This document shows, piece by piece, positions 10,883-22,897 of a DNA stretch of 64,000 bases; the stretch's first letter is position 1, and each line of letters opens with the position of its first letter. Source of the stretch: Panagrolaimus kolymaensis (lineage: Eukaryota > Nematoda > Chromadorea > Rhabditida > Panagrolaimidae); contig JAJQJQ010000105.1 of NCBI GenBank assembly GCA_028622995.1, positions 1-64,000 of the forward strand, in the 5' to 3' direction. A model generated the notes under the pieces. It made no database searches and had not been told where the DNA came from. It saw only the letters and a program-made list of their open reading frames with translations. The position numbers and the translations under genes were made by a program.

Positions 10883-11635
10883 TTAGAGGTTAGAAGGATA
10901 TAGTTCACTTTGGATCGTAATTGCACATTCGACTGCTTCGGCTAAAGTTGAAAACGTTTTTCGTTTGATGATTTTCCGCAATGGTTGTTTAAGTCCGCGT
11001 GAAAATTGTCGAATCATTTGTTTTTCTCGAAGTTTTTCATTGTATCCACGTGAGTTTGTAAAAAATTTATTCACCAGTTTTCTTATATCCGTTGCAAAGG
11101 TTTCAATGCATTCTCCTTCTCGTTGACGTCGTTCATTAATGTTTTGAAGGGTAACTTCAGCAACATGTGCTTTTGAGATGGTTTTTCTTAATTCTTCCGT
11201 AATAGCTTGCCAATTGAATGGAGTTGTGGATTCTACCATGTTGAAATAATCACTTGCTTTTTCTTTCATACACATTCTCAGTAGATCCAATTTGACGTCT
11301 TCACTAATGTTGAGTGAGGCTGTTCTTGTTTCAAAACATTCGATAAAAACATCATAATCTTCATGAAGTTTGTCTCCATGATATTTTGGTAAATGATCAA
11401 GCATTCGCAATGTTGTATAGAGATTGATGGTGTCTTGACTTATTTGTTCACTGTCATATATTGAATGAGGTATCGGTGAGCTATCATCGTTGTTTGTGTT
11501 TGGAACTTGTTGTTCACTGATATTATTAATAGATGGAGCATTATTATTATCTGATGGACGGTTTTTTGATGTTGATGATTTAACTTTTCGTTTAAAGGTT
11601 GAATAACTTTTTTTCAATGTATTCATTATATTCAA
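10883..11635 (-). CDS. Gag-like (capsid-type) protein
   Basis: Single-exon ORF of 250 aa. The N-terminus is basic and Ser/Asn-rich. The body begins INLYTTLRMLDHLPKYHG and runs through a retrotransposon-gag pattern with helices, including QREGECIETFATDIRKLV and QMIRQFSRGLKQPLRKII, which correspond to the conserved R.E.E....F...L....R...F..GL region of gypsy-class gag. It is related to the ORF at 8741-9589 but has only one module. No zinc knuckle and no pol are present. The reading frame is clean. Retroelement remnant and host-adopted gag are both possible. Confidence 0.65.
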   Translation of the reverse strand: MNIMNTLKKSYSTFKRKVKSSTSKNRPSDNNNAPSINNISEQQVPNTNNDDSSPIPHSIYDSEQISQDTINLYTTLRMLDHLPKYHGDKLHEDYDVFIECFETRTASLNISEDVKLDLLRMCMKEKASDYFNMVESTTPFNWQAITEELRKTISKAHVAEVTLQNINERRQREGECIETFATDIRKLVNKFFTNSRGYNEKLREKQMIRQFSRGLKQPLRKIIKRKTFSTLAEAVECAITIQSELYPSNL

Positions 11636-12297
11636 AGGTATTTTTAGCTCGAGATTGTAGTTGGCTCAATAAAATTTAGATAATGATGATAGAGAGAGAC
11701 TTTTAATTTAGACTGAAAAAAAATAGTTTAAAATAATAATTTATGACTTCAGAAAGTAGCGAAATAAAAATAACTCGATGGAAAAATATTGCGCGTTTAA
11801 TTTTTAATTTCCACGATGATAAACTTTTTTTTTAAATATTTTAAAGTATTAGATAAAAATAATAAAATTAGGAAGACAAAAAATAGGGCAAAAAATTTAT
11901 AATTTCTTAACAATTGACAGAAACATTCGCGTCTTTTGTCAAGAAATAAGATTATCCTTTTATCACCCAAATTTCTTCAAAAAAAATCTTTTGGCCGGTG
12001 TCTTGGTAAGTGCTTAAACATTCTTTAACGATATCGTTTTCATAAATTCTTTTATATATTAAAAATTGTTAAAATGTTATTTAAAGTATTTTATCATAAT
12101 TTGAGCTATTTGGTTAACCGTTGTTAGTTTTATCAACATAAAAAGCGCTAAGCTTTATATAAAAAATTATTATATAGTCCTTTTAGACATAAGTTTCAAT
12201 GAGCTCATCCAAAAATATATAAAAGAAAGTGAAGTATTTTAGTTTCGTTTTATTTTATTAATTTAACCTTTCCAAAAAAATTAAATGATTTCATGTT

Positions 12298-12402
12298 TTA
12301 TTCCAAAGAGTTTTGCGCTTTCAATTTATGGTTCCAGTGCATGTCTGAGAAGTATGTCTTAGTGTCCTCGCATCGTTCATCAAACTTGTTTTTCACCGCC
12401 AT
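12298..12402 (-). pseudogene. Short coding-like fragment, possible retroelement remnant
   Basis: The minus strand reads MAVKNKFDERCEDTKTYF... for 34 aa, in balanced amino-acid composition unlike the Lys/Phe noise around it. The frame is bounded by stops. It lies 0.66 kb from the gag-like ORF on the same strand, so it may be a piece of the same element. No family could be assigned. Confidence 0.3.
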
Positions 12403-13630
12403 TCTTAACGATGGCTTGCGGTTTTGCCGCTGGAAGGCCGAATGTTATCGCTTTACCAAGCACAAGATTATTCTTTTAAAGTTTTGGCTAAGGAATCTTT
12501 TCGATACTTTTCTATTCTTTCAATCTTCATATTTTTATATTTTATTTTATATTAATTTTTGCGAAAAAAATTATCTTCTTTTTGTTGAACTTGCGTAAAA
12601 ACCTGGAGTCCTTGTATTTCACTTTTTATGTCAACGGGTTCTCTATTATCTTTTATATCTTTTTCTTTTTTTTAATTTTGATTTCAGCTACGATTGTTTC
12701 TTTTTTATGATTTTTTGAATAAATCTCATTCATTTTTTTTTTAGTTGCATGAAATCACAAAAAATTATTTCTTTCTTTTTAAGTCCCTAGCTTTTGGCTG
12801 TTATTTTTATTTTTAAAAAAAACGAGGAAGAGAAAAAATAAAAAGAAAAAAATTTCCGCCTTTTTATTTTTTTTTTTTTTTTGACTGTGGCTTGAGAGAG
12901 TGAAAGAGGGAAGTTATGTTATCAACGACTCGACAGGGTGATAGTTATCGCGGCTATTGTTGGCTTTCATTTTTACGTTGTTGAATAACGAGATCGATGT
13001 ATCTTATGAGAGAAAAACAAAACTTATTATTTCTTAAAAATTAATAAAGTATTTTACAATTTGAGGATTTTGGCAATTTATGAGAAAAAAAATAATAAGG
13101 GCATTACAAAAAATAAAGTTTATGAAAACAATAAGTAATTATCTTAATTTTATTATCAAAGAAGATGTTAAATCTTAAGGGAGATAACCAAACTTAATCA
13201 AGTTAAAATAAAAAAAATAATAATCAAAACAAATGGCTTACAACTTTTTTTAAAAGAAATCTGGTTTCGCTTTATGTTTTATTCGACGAGCCTATACTCG
13301 AATGACTTTGAACACTTTTCTTTTTAGAAAAAGACGAGAGTCAGGCTGGCTATCTTTATCCCCTTTTTTTTTTTTAGTTTAAAAATTTATGGCTATTCAA
13401 AACTTTTTCTCCTGAATGAGCTTTCGAAAGTTGGTTTCCTTTTATTTTTATTTTTATTTTTTGAATGCTTTTTCGCTGATTGCTGCAACCTTTTGAACAT
13501 TTAAGACTAAACTACTTGAAGTTTCTGGAGGCGTTCTTTTGCTTTTATTCTTTTTATTTGTCTGGACGTCAATGACGTATGCTATGTTTACTGTAGATTT
13601 TCTGTTTCACAATCTTTTGACGGAATTTAT

Positions 13631-14040
13631 TAGCTGTTTTCAATTTAAAATTCCATTTATTTTTTAAAGCTGAGGCTCTGCTTGTTCGTATCTTGTGATG
13701 TTTTGCCAAATTATTATTCAGTCTCAAAGTGTTCTTTAGGATAAAAATTTTGACTATGACTGTGAGTACTGTAGTTTACGTCATCGTTGTTTCCGCTTCT
13801 TTGCAAAAGTAGTTTTTCTTAAAACTCATTAGTGTTTTCAACTTGAAAATTCTATTTTATTTTCCGAAAATGGAAACTTGCGTAGTCGTTCGCTTTTAAA
13901 ATTTCCGCTGATTGCTATTTTATTATTCAGAATCCATGTGTTTTTTGAGATAATGAGAAAACTTTTCAGCTACCGTATTTTCTTTTGTTGGTTTCCGCTT
14001 CGGTATGCTTTAACGCTATGATTTTGAAATAGCTGTCTCT
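13631..14040. repeat. Imperfect tandem repeat, about 200-bp unit
   Basis: Several words recur about 200-210 bp apart in the same order: GTTTTCAA.TT.AAAATTC at 13636 and 13835, and TTATTATTCAG...TGT.TT at 13711 and about 13920. CGCTGATTGCT also occurs near 13473 and 13907. Divergence is high, so this is an old duplication. Confidence 0.4.
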
Positions 14041-16960
14041 TTAAAATTTAGTTCCTTTCTTTGGATGTTAGATATGATGCGATGGAAAAAAAATTACTGT
14101 ATGCCATGATAGAGGATTTCAAACAATTTTGAGGATGTGTTGTTCAAAAAAAATAAAAGTTTGCTTATTTAAAATCAAAGTAAATTGTAAACTTTAAGTA
14201 TTATCAGGATTAAATTTAGCATTTATTTTAATTATTTCAAAAAAAATCGGTCATTTCTTTCCTTAGTAAAATTATTTCAAAAAGTAATTTTTTTTATCCT
14301 TTTAACTTATTTTACTTAAAAAATAATTTTTTGAAAATGTTTTTATCTTCTTAAGGTATTTTGAAAATTACATTTATTTTTTGGATAACAATAGTTTTGG
14401 TTTTGTTTTTACTCGAAAAATCGGGTCATGTTGTTTTGAAATTCATATCGGGATATTCATTGATATTTTCTTAATCACTTTGGTTTTAATATTTATGTCC
14501 GTCGTGAATTTCTAGTTTTTTTTTTTTTTAAATGTTTCATGATAGTGTGGTTTTCTATTTTATTTTTTTTTTGTTGGTCCGTTTTTAAGTTTGTTTCGAT
14601 GTTATTGGCTGGCAAAATAAAGTAGAGCAAGGAAAGAAAAAATGATGGAGAAGAAACGAACAGCAAGAATGTTATCAAGGCAAAAACAAGATAGTTTGAC
14701 AGTTAATAAATTTTTTAAAATAATGAATTGTTTTTTAAGTATCAAAATAACTTCGCGGTAATTTGGAATCGCTTCACGATTTTTATATTTTTATAAAATA
14801 ACAATAATAAAGAACTTTTATCCCAATTTTGTTTCATGACGACAAAAAAAATAGACTTTAGTTTTTATTTTATTTTTTGAATAAAAATTTAGTTTCTTTT
14901 CGAGGGTTTTCAAGAAAAATTATTACTTCTTCGTTCCATTTTTATGTTGGGCATCTGTTCGAAAAAAAATGTTCGTTTGTAGCCACGTTTGGTTATTTTT
15001 CGACGAGAGGAAAAATTGACGCCTTTTTATGTTTTTCGGTTTAAAATAATGGCGCTTAGGAAGAGAGAGAAAAATTCTAACAGAAAAGAATCAATAACGT
15101 GTCAGCACTGACGTTAAGTATTTGAACGTGTTTGAAATGCTTGATTTTACATTGATTTTTTCTCTCTTTCGAGTTCTTGGAGGTTTTTTTTCTTCAAATT
15201 CTTTTTTGTGATCACTGCTTTTATATTTGAGTTTCTAAAATCAATAGTTTTTTGTTAGTAAATTTTTCTTAACTTTTTTACTTTGAAATTCTGCATTATA
15301 AATATAATTTTAAATTTACAATTTTCTAAAGATTTTTTCTTTTTCTTCTTCTCTTATTTTTTTGAGATATCATCACTTTTACTTTCATATAGTTAGTCAG
15401 TTGATCATCAAAGAAGAGAAAAAAAACTTAATTATGCCTTTTTTGTTTGTTTGAAAAAAAAATCATGGAATTGGACTGATAAAAGGATTGTTTTTTTTAT
15501 TTTTTTTAAATTTGTTTTGTACATACTTTTTTTTTTGTTATCTTTCAACCAATCATCAAATGCGAAAGCTGAAGAAAAAAAAATCATAATGCTCAAAATC
15601 AATTTTTTTTTGTTTTGTTTTATTTGGGTGTTTTAACTTTTTTTTTTGTTTTAAGGAAAAATATGGGTAGTTGCTTAAATTTTTTTCTTATCACTATTTT
15701 TTAGATACTTTAATCTTAGATGCAAGTAATTAGAAAAAAATATTCTAAAATATGGGAGTGTATGAGATTGCTTTTATTTTTGATTACTAAAAAATTATGA
15801 AAAAGGGCAGCAGCTTATTAGTTTTATAATATAAATCACGCCATTTTTTCTTTTCTTTCTAGGATGGATGGTTTTAAGATAAAATATTTAGTAAATGTTT
15901 TTTAATGACTTCGTGAGCCGTTACATCACTAATTTTTATCATTTTTCTTTTCTAATTTGTAAATAAAAGACAGAGATTCTTATAAATAAAAGGAAAAATT
16001 TATCTAAAAAAGTACATAATAATTTTCATTTTTTCCGGACATGCTAAAGTAAAGAAGACCCAATTATTTTTCTTCTTCATAAACTTGGGTGCTATCTCAA
16101 AAAATTTAAAATAACATTGTAAAATATTTAGCACATTTTTAAATTTGTTTGGTTTAGCAAGGCTTTTGATTAAGGCGTAGCTAGGATAGAGTTTTCGCTT
16201 TGATAATTTTTAATCGATATCAAAAATTTTTTGTTATATAAAGACTGGATTATGGGAATTACTAAAAAATGTAAAATTTGTAACAAAATTGTCTCCAAAA
16301 ATTTTGAATGTATTCTGTGGCGACTTAATTTTCTGCATACTTTTTTATTATTTTAATGAATCATTTTTATTTCGTGTCTTTTTGTTTGTTTGTAAAACCT
16401 CCATTCTTTTTATTGAAAATTTTCCATCCAGTAACAATAATAAGAAGCCACAACAAGAAATAAAAAAAACTTTTGCACACAAAAACTTTGTTATTTGATG
16501 ATTTTTTTATTTGTTGGGAAATTTTTATGACTGACTGACGAGTGACTGACTTCTGTTTGTTATTATTTGTTTATCGGCGGCATTCACTTGCTTAACTCGA
16601 CACACTTCCTTTGAGTTCTCGTTGGTTGTTGTTGATGCATGGGTTAACTGTTTTTGATTTTTTTATTTTCTTTGAAGAATGAAAAAAAAATTTTTGGAAG
16701 AAAAAAATACCCTTTTCATATAACGTCGAAGATATCTATCATATTTTTTTATTTGTGTTGTTGGAAGACTAGGGTAAAAATAAACTTTTTGAAATGAAAG
16801 CATACGAGAAAAGTTTTATAAAATCGAGTAAAATTTTGAGTATTATTTTTTTTTCTTCGCTCTCGTGACTTTGCAAATTTTTATTGATTGATTTTTTTTG
16901 TTGTTAGAATTAAATAATTATTTATTTATAGTTGAATTTAGTTTTAGATAATATAAAAAT

Positions 16961-17278
16961 ATGGCTATCATGGGAATGTCAGCTCACGACATTTGTCGTT
17001 TAATCATGTTATTTTTGGTAGGTTAAAAGTAAAATTTATATCAAAAAAACTGAGCAAGAATTTACCATAAAAAATATATTCTTAAATTTAAAAAAAAACT
17101 TATGTTAGCCTTTTTTCAGGGAGCACTTATGATATTTATAAACTTCGTCTTAGCTGCAGCAGCCTTGGATAAAATTAATTCGGTTAAACACATGTTACCT
17201 AAAGTTCCGATTGTTCCTTTAGCTTCTGGTGGTGGAGCACAACTTTCTGCTTTTATTGAAACCACTGAAAGCCCATGA
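16961..17278 (+). CDS. Small hydrophobic membrane protein, 71 aa (two exons)
   Basis: Exons 16961-17017 and 17120-17278, joined in phase 0 at a GTAGGT donor and a TTTTTTCAG acceptor. The product starts MAIMGMSAHDICRLIMLFLG and continues with a hydrophobic helix (GALMIFINFVLAAAAL), then a short polar tail ending IETTESP. One long or two short membrane spans are likely. I do not recognise the family. A second small membrane protein gene with a similar two-exon plan lies 0.2 kb downstream on the same strand, so the two may be co-expressed. The splice sites and balanced composition make it a credible gene. Confidence 0.6.
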
Positions 17279-17490
17279 TTAATAAATTAAACAAACTTTT
17301 TTTTTGTAAAATAAATATAATAAAATTTTTTCTTTCTTTCTTTCTTTTTTTTGAGATTTTGGGGTTTAATCCCTAAATTTTTATTTATATCTTTTATTAT
17401 CATCATTTTTTTATGAAAAAAGAAATTTAAATTATTTTAGTTTTTTCATTTTATTACTTCGATATTTTTTTTTTAAATTATAACAAAACA

Positions 17491-17873
17491 ATGGCTGCCC
17501 GTCCATATGGTGAATGGCAATTAGTTGATTGGGTTCGATATGTTGGAGAATTTGTTGCATTTTTACTTTTATTTATAACATTTTGTATTCTTTGTGGAAG
17601 CGTTTCTTCAGCTGGAACTATTCGAGGATGTATTAAAAGTAAGAATTTTCTTTGGATATGAAAGTCTAATTTTGTTTTAAAAAAATTGCATTTTTGGTGT
17701 CTGTCTTTTCGATGCTTATCTTTAAGTAAAAAAAAAATACTATATATATTTTTAAAAATCCAAAAATATCAAAAACTTTGCTTTGCCCCAAATAAATAAT
17801 TAATTTTATAATTATTATTACAGATTTGGTTGATGGAAAGCCTGTTTGTGATCGAATGCATGTGAAAGATTAA
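17491..17873 (+). CDS. Small single-pass membrane protein, 65 aa (two exons)
   Basis: Exons 17491-17638 and 17824-17873, joined in phase 1 at a GTAAGA donor and an ATTACAG acceptor. The N-terminus is MAARPYGEWQLVDWVRYVGE, followed by a strong transmembrane stretch (FVAFLLLFITFCILCG) and a short Cys-containing tail ending DRMHVKD. No family is recognised. Gene order, strand and size pair it with the 71-aa gene just upstream. Polyadenylation-type AATAAA follows within about 80 nt. Confidence 0.65.
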
Positions 17874-18432
17874 TGATTGATAGCACACAAATTGAATTGC
17901 CTCATTTTTTGTTGTTTTTTTTTATAAATACATGAATCCCCTTTTTAAAAAATAAAATTTTTAATATAAATAATTTATTTTTGCAAAATAAGTCAGAGAA
18001 AAATATTTGTATTTTGTCAAATAGTTAAGTTAGTCGCCTATCTGATCTTGCTCCATTCAAACGATGCTTTGCTCTTACTAGTCCTGCAACGCAACCGCAA
18101 GAAATACGGTAGCCTATTTTGCATTCCTTTTTTTTTGCTTGTTTGTGCTTTTTCATTCATTGGTAGTTGTGTCTGTTATTTATTCGAAAGGTTGTTGTTT
18201 CTCGTAAAAAGAAGTTAATGAAATTCCGTTAAAGTGTTGCAAAGAAAAAATGAAACATCGTTGTTTTATTTTGCGTGTTTTCATACAATTTCCATATTTT
18301 TGGAAAAATTAATGCAAATTTTCAGATTCATTCAGTCAATTTATTTTTCTATGATGTTTTTTCACTTTTAACAATTCGTCAAAAATCAAAAGCGTGTTCT
18401 GTTCTCTCAAAGCAAAAGCAACAACAACGACG
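17874..18432. other. Intergenic region with 5' flank of the phosphatase gene
   Basis: Contains a GC-richer segment (about 18,025-18,115) that could be promoter or untranslated leader, but no ORF or RNA structure was recognised. Confidence 0.4.
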
Positions 18433-19784
18433 ATGTCAAAAAACAACAATAAATATGGAAATGGTAAAGAATTTCAAATGATTCTTCGTCGAGCTGCATC
18501 ACCAACATGTTTAGAAGTTCAAACCAATGCATCGGAAACTGGATTCAAAACAATCAAAACTGATAAAGGAAGCGAACGAGATGCGTAAGTTCCTTACTTT
18601 TGTACTTACTTCCAATAAAATTAAAACTTGTTCATTTTTTAGGACAACAACAACGACGATCATTCAATCACCTATTCCTGTTACAGCTACACGTGCACAA
18701 ACAGCTCGAACTATTGTTGTTATGAGACATGGTGAACGAATGGATGATTTATTTGGTCGATGGTTTGAAAGTTGTCAAGGCAAAAATGGAATTTATCGTC
18801 AACGTGATCTCAATATGGTTGGTTAACTTTCACATTTCATATGCTTTGCACATGCTTCCATGATACTTGTTTTATATGCTTTCAATGATATTTTCCTTTT
18901 TAGCCCTCTGATGTTTCATCTCTCGATCGACCATTGCATGAATATGAATGTGATACATCTTTAACTGTACTTGGCAATGTATTAGCACAAAAAGTTGGAC
19001 GTGCAATGTTTGTAAGTGGTCGACCTCCAGATACCGTGTATTGTTCTCCATCATTTCGTTGTATTCAAACTGCTGCTGTAGCTGCTTCAATGTCTGGTAA
19101 ACCTTTCAAACTTCGAATTGAACCTGGTCTCTTTGAAAACACCGATTTATATCCTACGTGTCCACCTAAATTTCTTCGTGTTGATGTATTAAAGAAAGCT
19201 GGATTTGATATCGATGAAGATTATACACCTTATTACAAGCTTAAAGATGTATGTTTACTTTTTCGAGCCCTTGATTTTTGTTTTGGTGGTATTTGTTAGC
19301 TTTAATATGTTTTTTGGTTTATGTTTTGTATAATCGTTAGTCGCATTTGCAAACTTTAACCTTGCTTATTGTATCTTTTCACTGTTACCTAAAGACTCCT
19401 TTACTATATTCTCTTCATTTTCAGCTCTTTTCCTATCATGAGCCCAATAGCAAATACAATGAACGCGTTCAATCTGCTCTTCAATACATCGTCAACAAAT
19501 CAGCATCTGGTCGTGGAACCGTTTTGATTGCAGCTCATGCTTCAACCGTCGATATTGCTTATGGTCTATTTCATCCACGTTTTACTAAAGAACCTCGAAA
19601 GACATCTGCTAAGAATCTGATCGCTATCTCTGAACCTATTCCATACAGTGCAAATGTTACTTTTATGAGAACAAAAGATGATGAACAATGGAATTATATT
19701 CGTGAAGGAATTCCACCAATTACATATCGAACATTTTCAAATCGTCTCAATCATGAATTTATTGAAAGAAACTATGCTCAATAA
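18433..19784 (+). CDS. Histidine phosphatase, UBASH3/TULA-like domain (four exons)
   Basis: Exons 18433-18584, 18643-18817, 18904-19248 and 19425-19784 give 343 aa. The catalytic domain starts at VVMRHGERMDDLFG, the RHG phosphohistidine motif. It continues with LNMP, YE.D..LTV.G, SPSFRCIQTA (phosphate-binding Arg), EPGLFE (acidic residue) and LIAAHAST (second His). This order matches the phosphatase half of UBASH3/TULA and ecdysteroid-phosphate phosphatases. The UBA and SH3 parts of vertebrate TULA are absent; the N-terminal 80 residues are Thr/Ser-rich and carry no known domain. It probably dephosphorylates a phosphotyrosine protein or small phosphoester in the cytosol, but the substrate cannot be told. 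AATAAA occurs about 60 nt after the stop. Confidence 0.88.
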
Positions 19785-19957
19785 AGAAGTTGATGAAATT
19801 ATGTAAATTTTATAATTTGTATGTATGTAATTTTGCTTTGTAAGAAATAAAGGTTTTAGACATGACAAATTTATTGAATTTTTGATTTCTCATGGTTAAA
19901 AACTAAATTAAGCGGTGGAAACGAGAAAATTTTAAGCTTGTTGTTGTTGTTGAACCA

Positions 19958-22372
19958 TTAAATAAATTTCACAAACAAAAACCCAAGAAATGATAATCCG
20001 CAGCAAACAAGGATTGCTACGAATAAAATAAATACCAAAGAAATTAATAAAAAGCTATAATTATCAGTTTCATTCCAATCACCAAAAAAATTAACATTTT
20101 CTTCTAAATTTTTTTCTACGAAGCTTTGGAAAGAATTTTCATCGAATCTAAAAATAATTAATTAGTTGAAGAAGATTTTTCTGTTAAAATAATTACTTGT
20201 TACTATTGATTAAAATGACAAATGTGACATTGAATTTTGGATGGTGGTTAGCTTCCATTTCATTTCGAGAAGGTGAAGGATGGTGATTTGTATGATTATA
20301 ATAAAAATTATTTACGATGTTATTAATTTCTTTTGGAACGCTCTAAAACCGTTGTTCATTATAAAATACGAACTTCAGGGCTTAAAAATATTTGTGATGA
20401 GTGAGCAAAAATTTTTGACTAATTTTTTTTCTGTTTTTTTTGTTGCAGTATTCCAAAGTTTTTTTTTGAAAAAAAATTGCCTATTTGATTTTAATTTTTT
20501 TTGCAATTTAGAGATTGATAAAGCAAAAAGAAAAAAGGATTAAAAAAGTTCTTATTTAATTTTTTTTGTAAATATTTTAGAAAGTTAATTTTCAAATAAA
20601 GAAAAGCTTACTTTATCTCCCCAAGGTGAATAAAGATAATATGGTTGATTATTAAAATATATAATAGTCGGAATAATTTTATTCGTAAATAAATCATCAG
20701 AAGATTGACTTTCATTTGGAATTATTTTCATTTCAGAATCTTTTTGCCGACGACGACAAAGTGAAAAGCTACTTTCATCTCCAATTCCAACAATCGCGGC
20801 ATAAACTTTGCTGGAATTATCGCGGCTTCTTGAAATTTCTATTGTAGCTGGAGATGTCAAGTTTGCATTTTCTAATAAATCATAATCTGCACTTGATGGA
20901 AGTCGAGAATTTTGGGATGTGTAAAGTGTAGCTCCGCCATTGTTTAATTGAAGAGTGATCGCTGTGTCATTTCTTGGTTCCATTTGAATTTCATAAAACA
21001 AATGTTGATTTTTTCTGACAATTCCTATAAATTTTAAAAATACACAATTCAAATTTTTTTTCCTCATGAGCTAGTAATGTATGTGTGTACCTGTAGTGCA
21101 TTTTTGTGACAATGCCAAAGTAACGGATACTTCACAAAGTTGAAAATTTAATAAAGCTGGAAATGATTCAGCTAATTCAGCAAAATTATCGAGTTTATAA
21201 TATTGCATGCATGAGGGATTCGATGCTAAAAAAAAAGCAATTTTTTAATTTTTTTTATTTTAAATCAAAATAAAATTTACCCCATTTAACGAGATTTACT
21301 TCAGTCATATTTCCAACACCAATGGTAAATAAATTAACTCCCAATTTTTTTAGTGCTTCAACTTGAGGTGTGCTATCTTCGTATCCTTGTCCATCCGTAA
21401 GTAAAATAGCAACTTTGGGAACATTTTTTCGCCCAGAATCGACAAATTCTTGATGCGCGACAACAATACCGGCAGTAATATTTGTGTTGTTATTCAAATA
21501 TGGAAGACTTTCAGCCGATTCAAAAGCCAAAACCAAATTATCATTTAATGGAAATGTTAATTGAGCCTCATCCCCAAATAATACAATTCCTACTTGAATA
21601 GTATGTTGAGAACCTAATCCAGCAATAACTTTTTTAAGAAATATTTTGACACGTTCGTAATTTTGTTGATCATCTCTATTAATGCTGGCGGATGAATCAA
21701 TGATAAAAATAATATCCATTGTAGGTGTTTGACATTTAGGCATTTTACTTACGGCATCAATAAAATCTTGTGGTTTTCCAGATGAGTTAAATTCTTTTAC
21801 CTTAAATTTTATTTATAAAAAAAAAGCTGATTTTAAATTGAAAAGATTTTTTTACCCATAAATTTGCTTGATCGTTGACACTCATCGGAACCGGAGATGA
21901 AGAATTTAACAATGATTTTAAATACATTCGCGCGGCAACCACTGAATTCAAGGGAATTCTTAAATCTCCATTTTTCCAATTTAAATCATCGAAAGTAACA
22001 TTCATTTGTGAACGAAGTTGGTCACCTTCAGCAGAATTTTGTAAATTGACAAGCTTGTCTTCCGTGATTTGCCAAATTCCACTTCGACCTTTATCCGAAT
22101 TCCAAATATTTCTATAAATCTCCAAATTAGTTTTTAACCTTCTTTCTGAAAGCTTATTACTGTAAATCATGTCCATCTTTGCTTTGAACAAAGGCAAGAC
22201 GACGAAGGAATAAATTATCATTTGGAAAAATGCAAGTATCTTGAAGCTTTCGAATTGCTGCAGTTACAACATCGCTTCCAATTGCAAATTCAGCATGAAT
22301 CGCATCCTTCCCAAAAACATCGGCAAAGATAAAAGCAAGAGAACAAAACTTTAGAAGGAATTGTTTTTTCAT
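19958..22372 (-). CDS. Secreted/type I membrane protein: lysozyme-like domain + vWA domain (seven exons)
   Basis: Exons (minus) 22372-22161, 22111-21856, 21800-21281, 21225-21091, 21024-20612, 20342-20197 and 20147-19958 sum to 1872 nt, 623 aa. A signal peptide (FLLKFCSLAFIFADVFG) comes first. A region with LAFVQSK.G and SGIWQIT follows, resembling the transglycosylase/lysozyme-like module that precedes vWA in some invertebrate proteins. A vWA domain follows (MDIIFIIDSSAS; MIDAS residues DSSAS, NIT and LTDGQ all present), ending near CMQYYKLDNF. About 250 residues of unassigned extracellular sequence, a transmembrane helix (LLISLVFILFVAILVCCG) and a few residues inside complete it. The position expected to be catalytic Glu reads Gln, so the first domain may bind rather than cut. 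Adhesion or recognition at the cell surface is likely. Confidence 0.8.
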
Positions 22373-22897
22373 GATGATGGAGTTTTAAAACAATAATGTT
22401 TTTAGACGCATGAAAAAAATAAAAAGATTTTTATAAGCATTTCTCCTTTATCATTTTCATGATGAATCGAAACTTTTTTTCTTCTCATCATAGGTGTGAT
22501 TAGTAATCATTAAAAAAATCTTAAAAAACTGGCGTTTCTTTAGCAATTAAAAAATACAAAAAAAAAATAAAATGAAGCATCTTTATTTTCAAAAAAAATC
22601 GTAGGCTACCATTTTATCTTTATTGAATAAAAATTATTTGTCACACATTTTCTTGTCTGTGAAACGATAAAAAAATAAAATTAAAGTCCAAAGCTCATTG
22701 CATATTTTTTTTTGTTTCAGAACAAAAAAGTAATAAAATTTTAAAAAATTAAACAAAGTTTCCAAAATAAATAATAAATAATTTGCATATTTTATAACAA
22801 AAAAGCTATTGTCAAACAAGTGATTGTAAAAATTCATTTGAAAGCAGCATTTTTTACAAATCAAGCAATAAGTTCGTCATCGTTGTTGGGTGCAAAA
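22373..22897. promoter_or_regulatory. Divergent intergenic region
   Basis: This 0.5-kb spacer separates the divergently transcribed vWA gene (minus) and S1 protease gene (plus), so it should hold both promoters. No specific element was recognised in the AT-rich sequence. Confidence 0.4.

Larger units (their letters stand above)
11636..16960. other. Long gene-free region
   Basis: About 5.3 kb with no recognisable gene. It contains a short retroelement-like ORF piece at 12298-12402, a slightly GC-richer patch around 12,890-13,000 and an imperfect tandem repeat at 13,631-14,040. The remainder is poly-A/T rich. Short ORFs here are Phe/Lys-rich and not convincing. Confidence 0.5.

Noticed and set aside
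12293..12598. 101-aa plus-strand ORF
   Set aside because: The opposite strand has the more coding-like reading in part of it, and the ORF ends in Phe/Lys-rich noise.
22112..22160. Very short (19-22 nt) intron in the vWA gene
   Set aside because: A conventional 49-nt GT...TATAG intron gives the same frame and a product that fits the family, so no unusual intron is needed.
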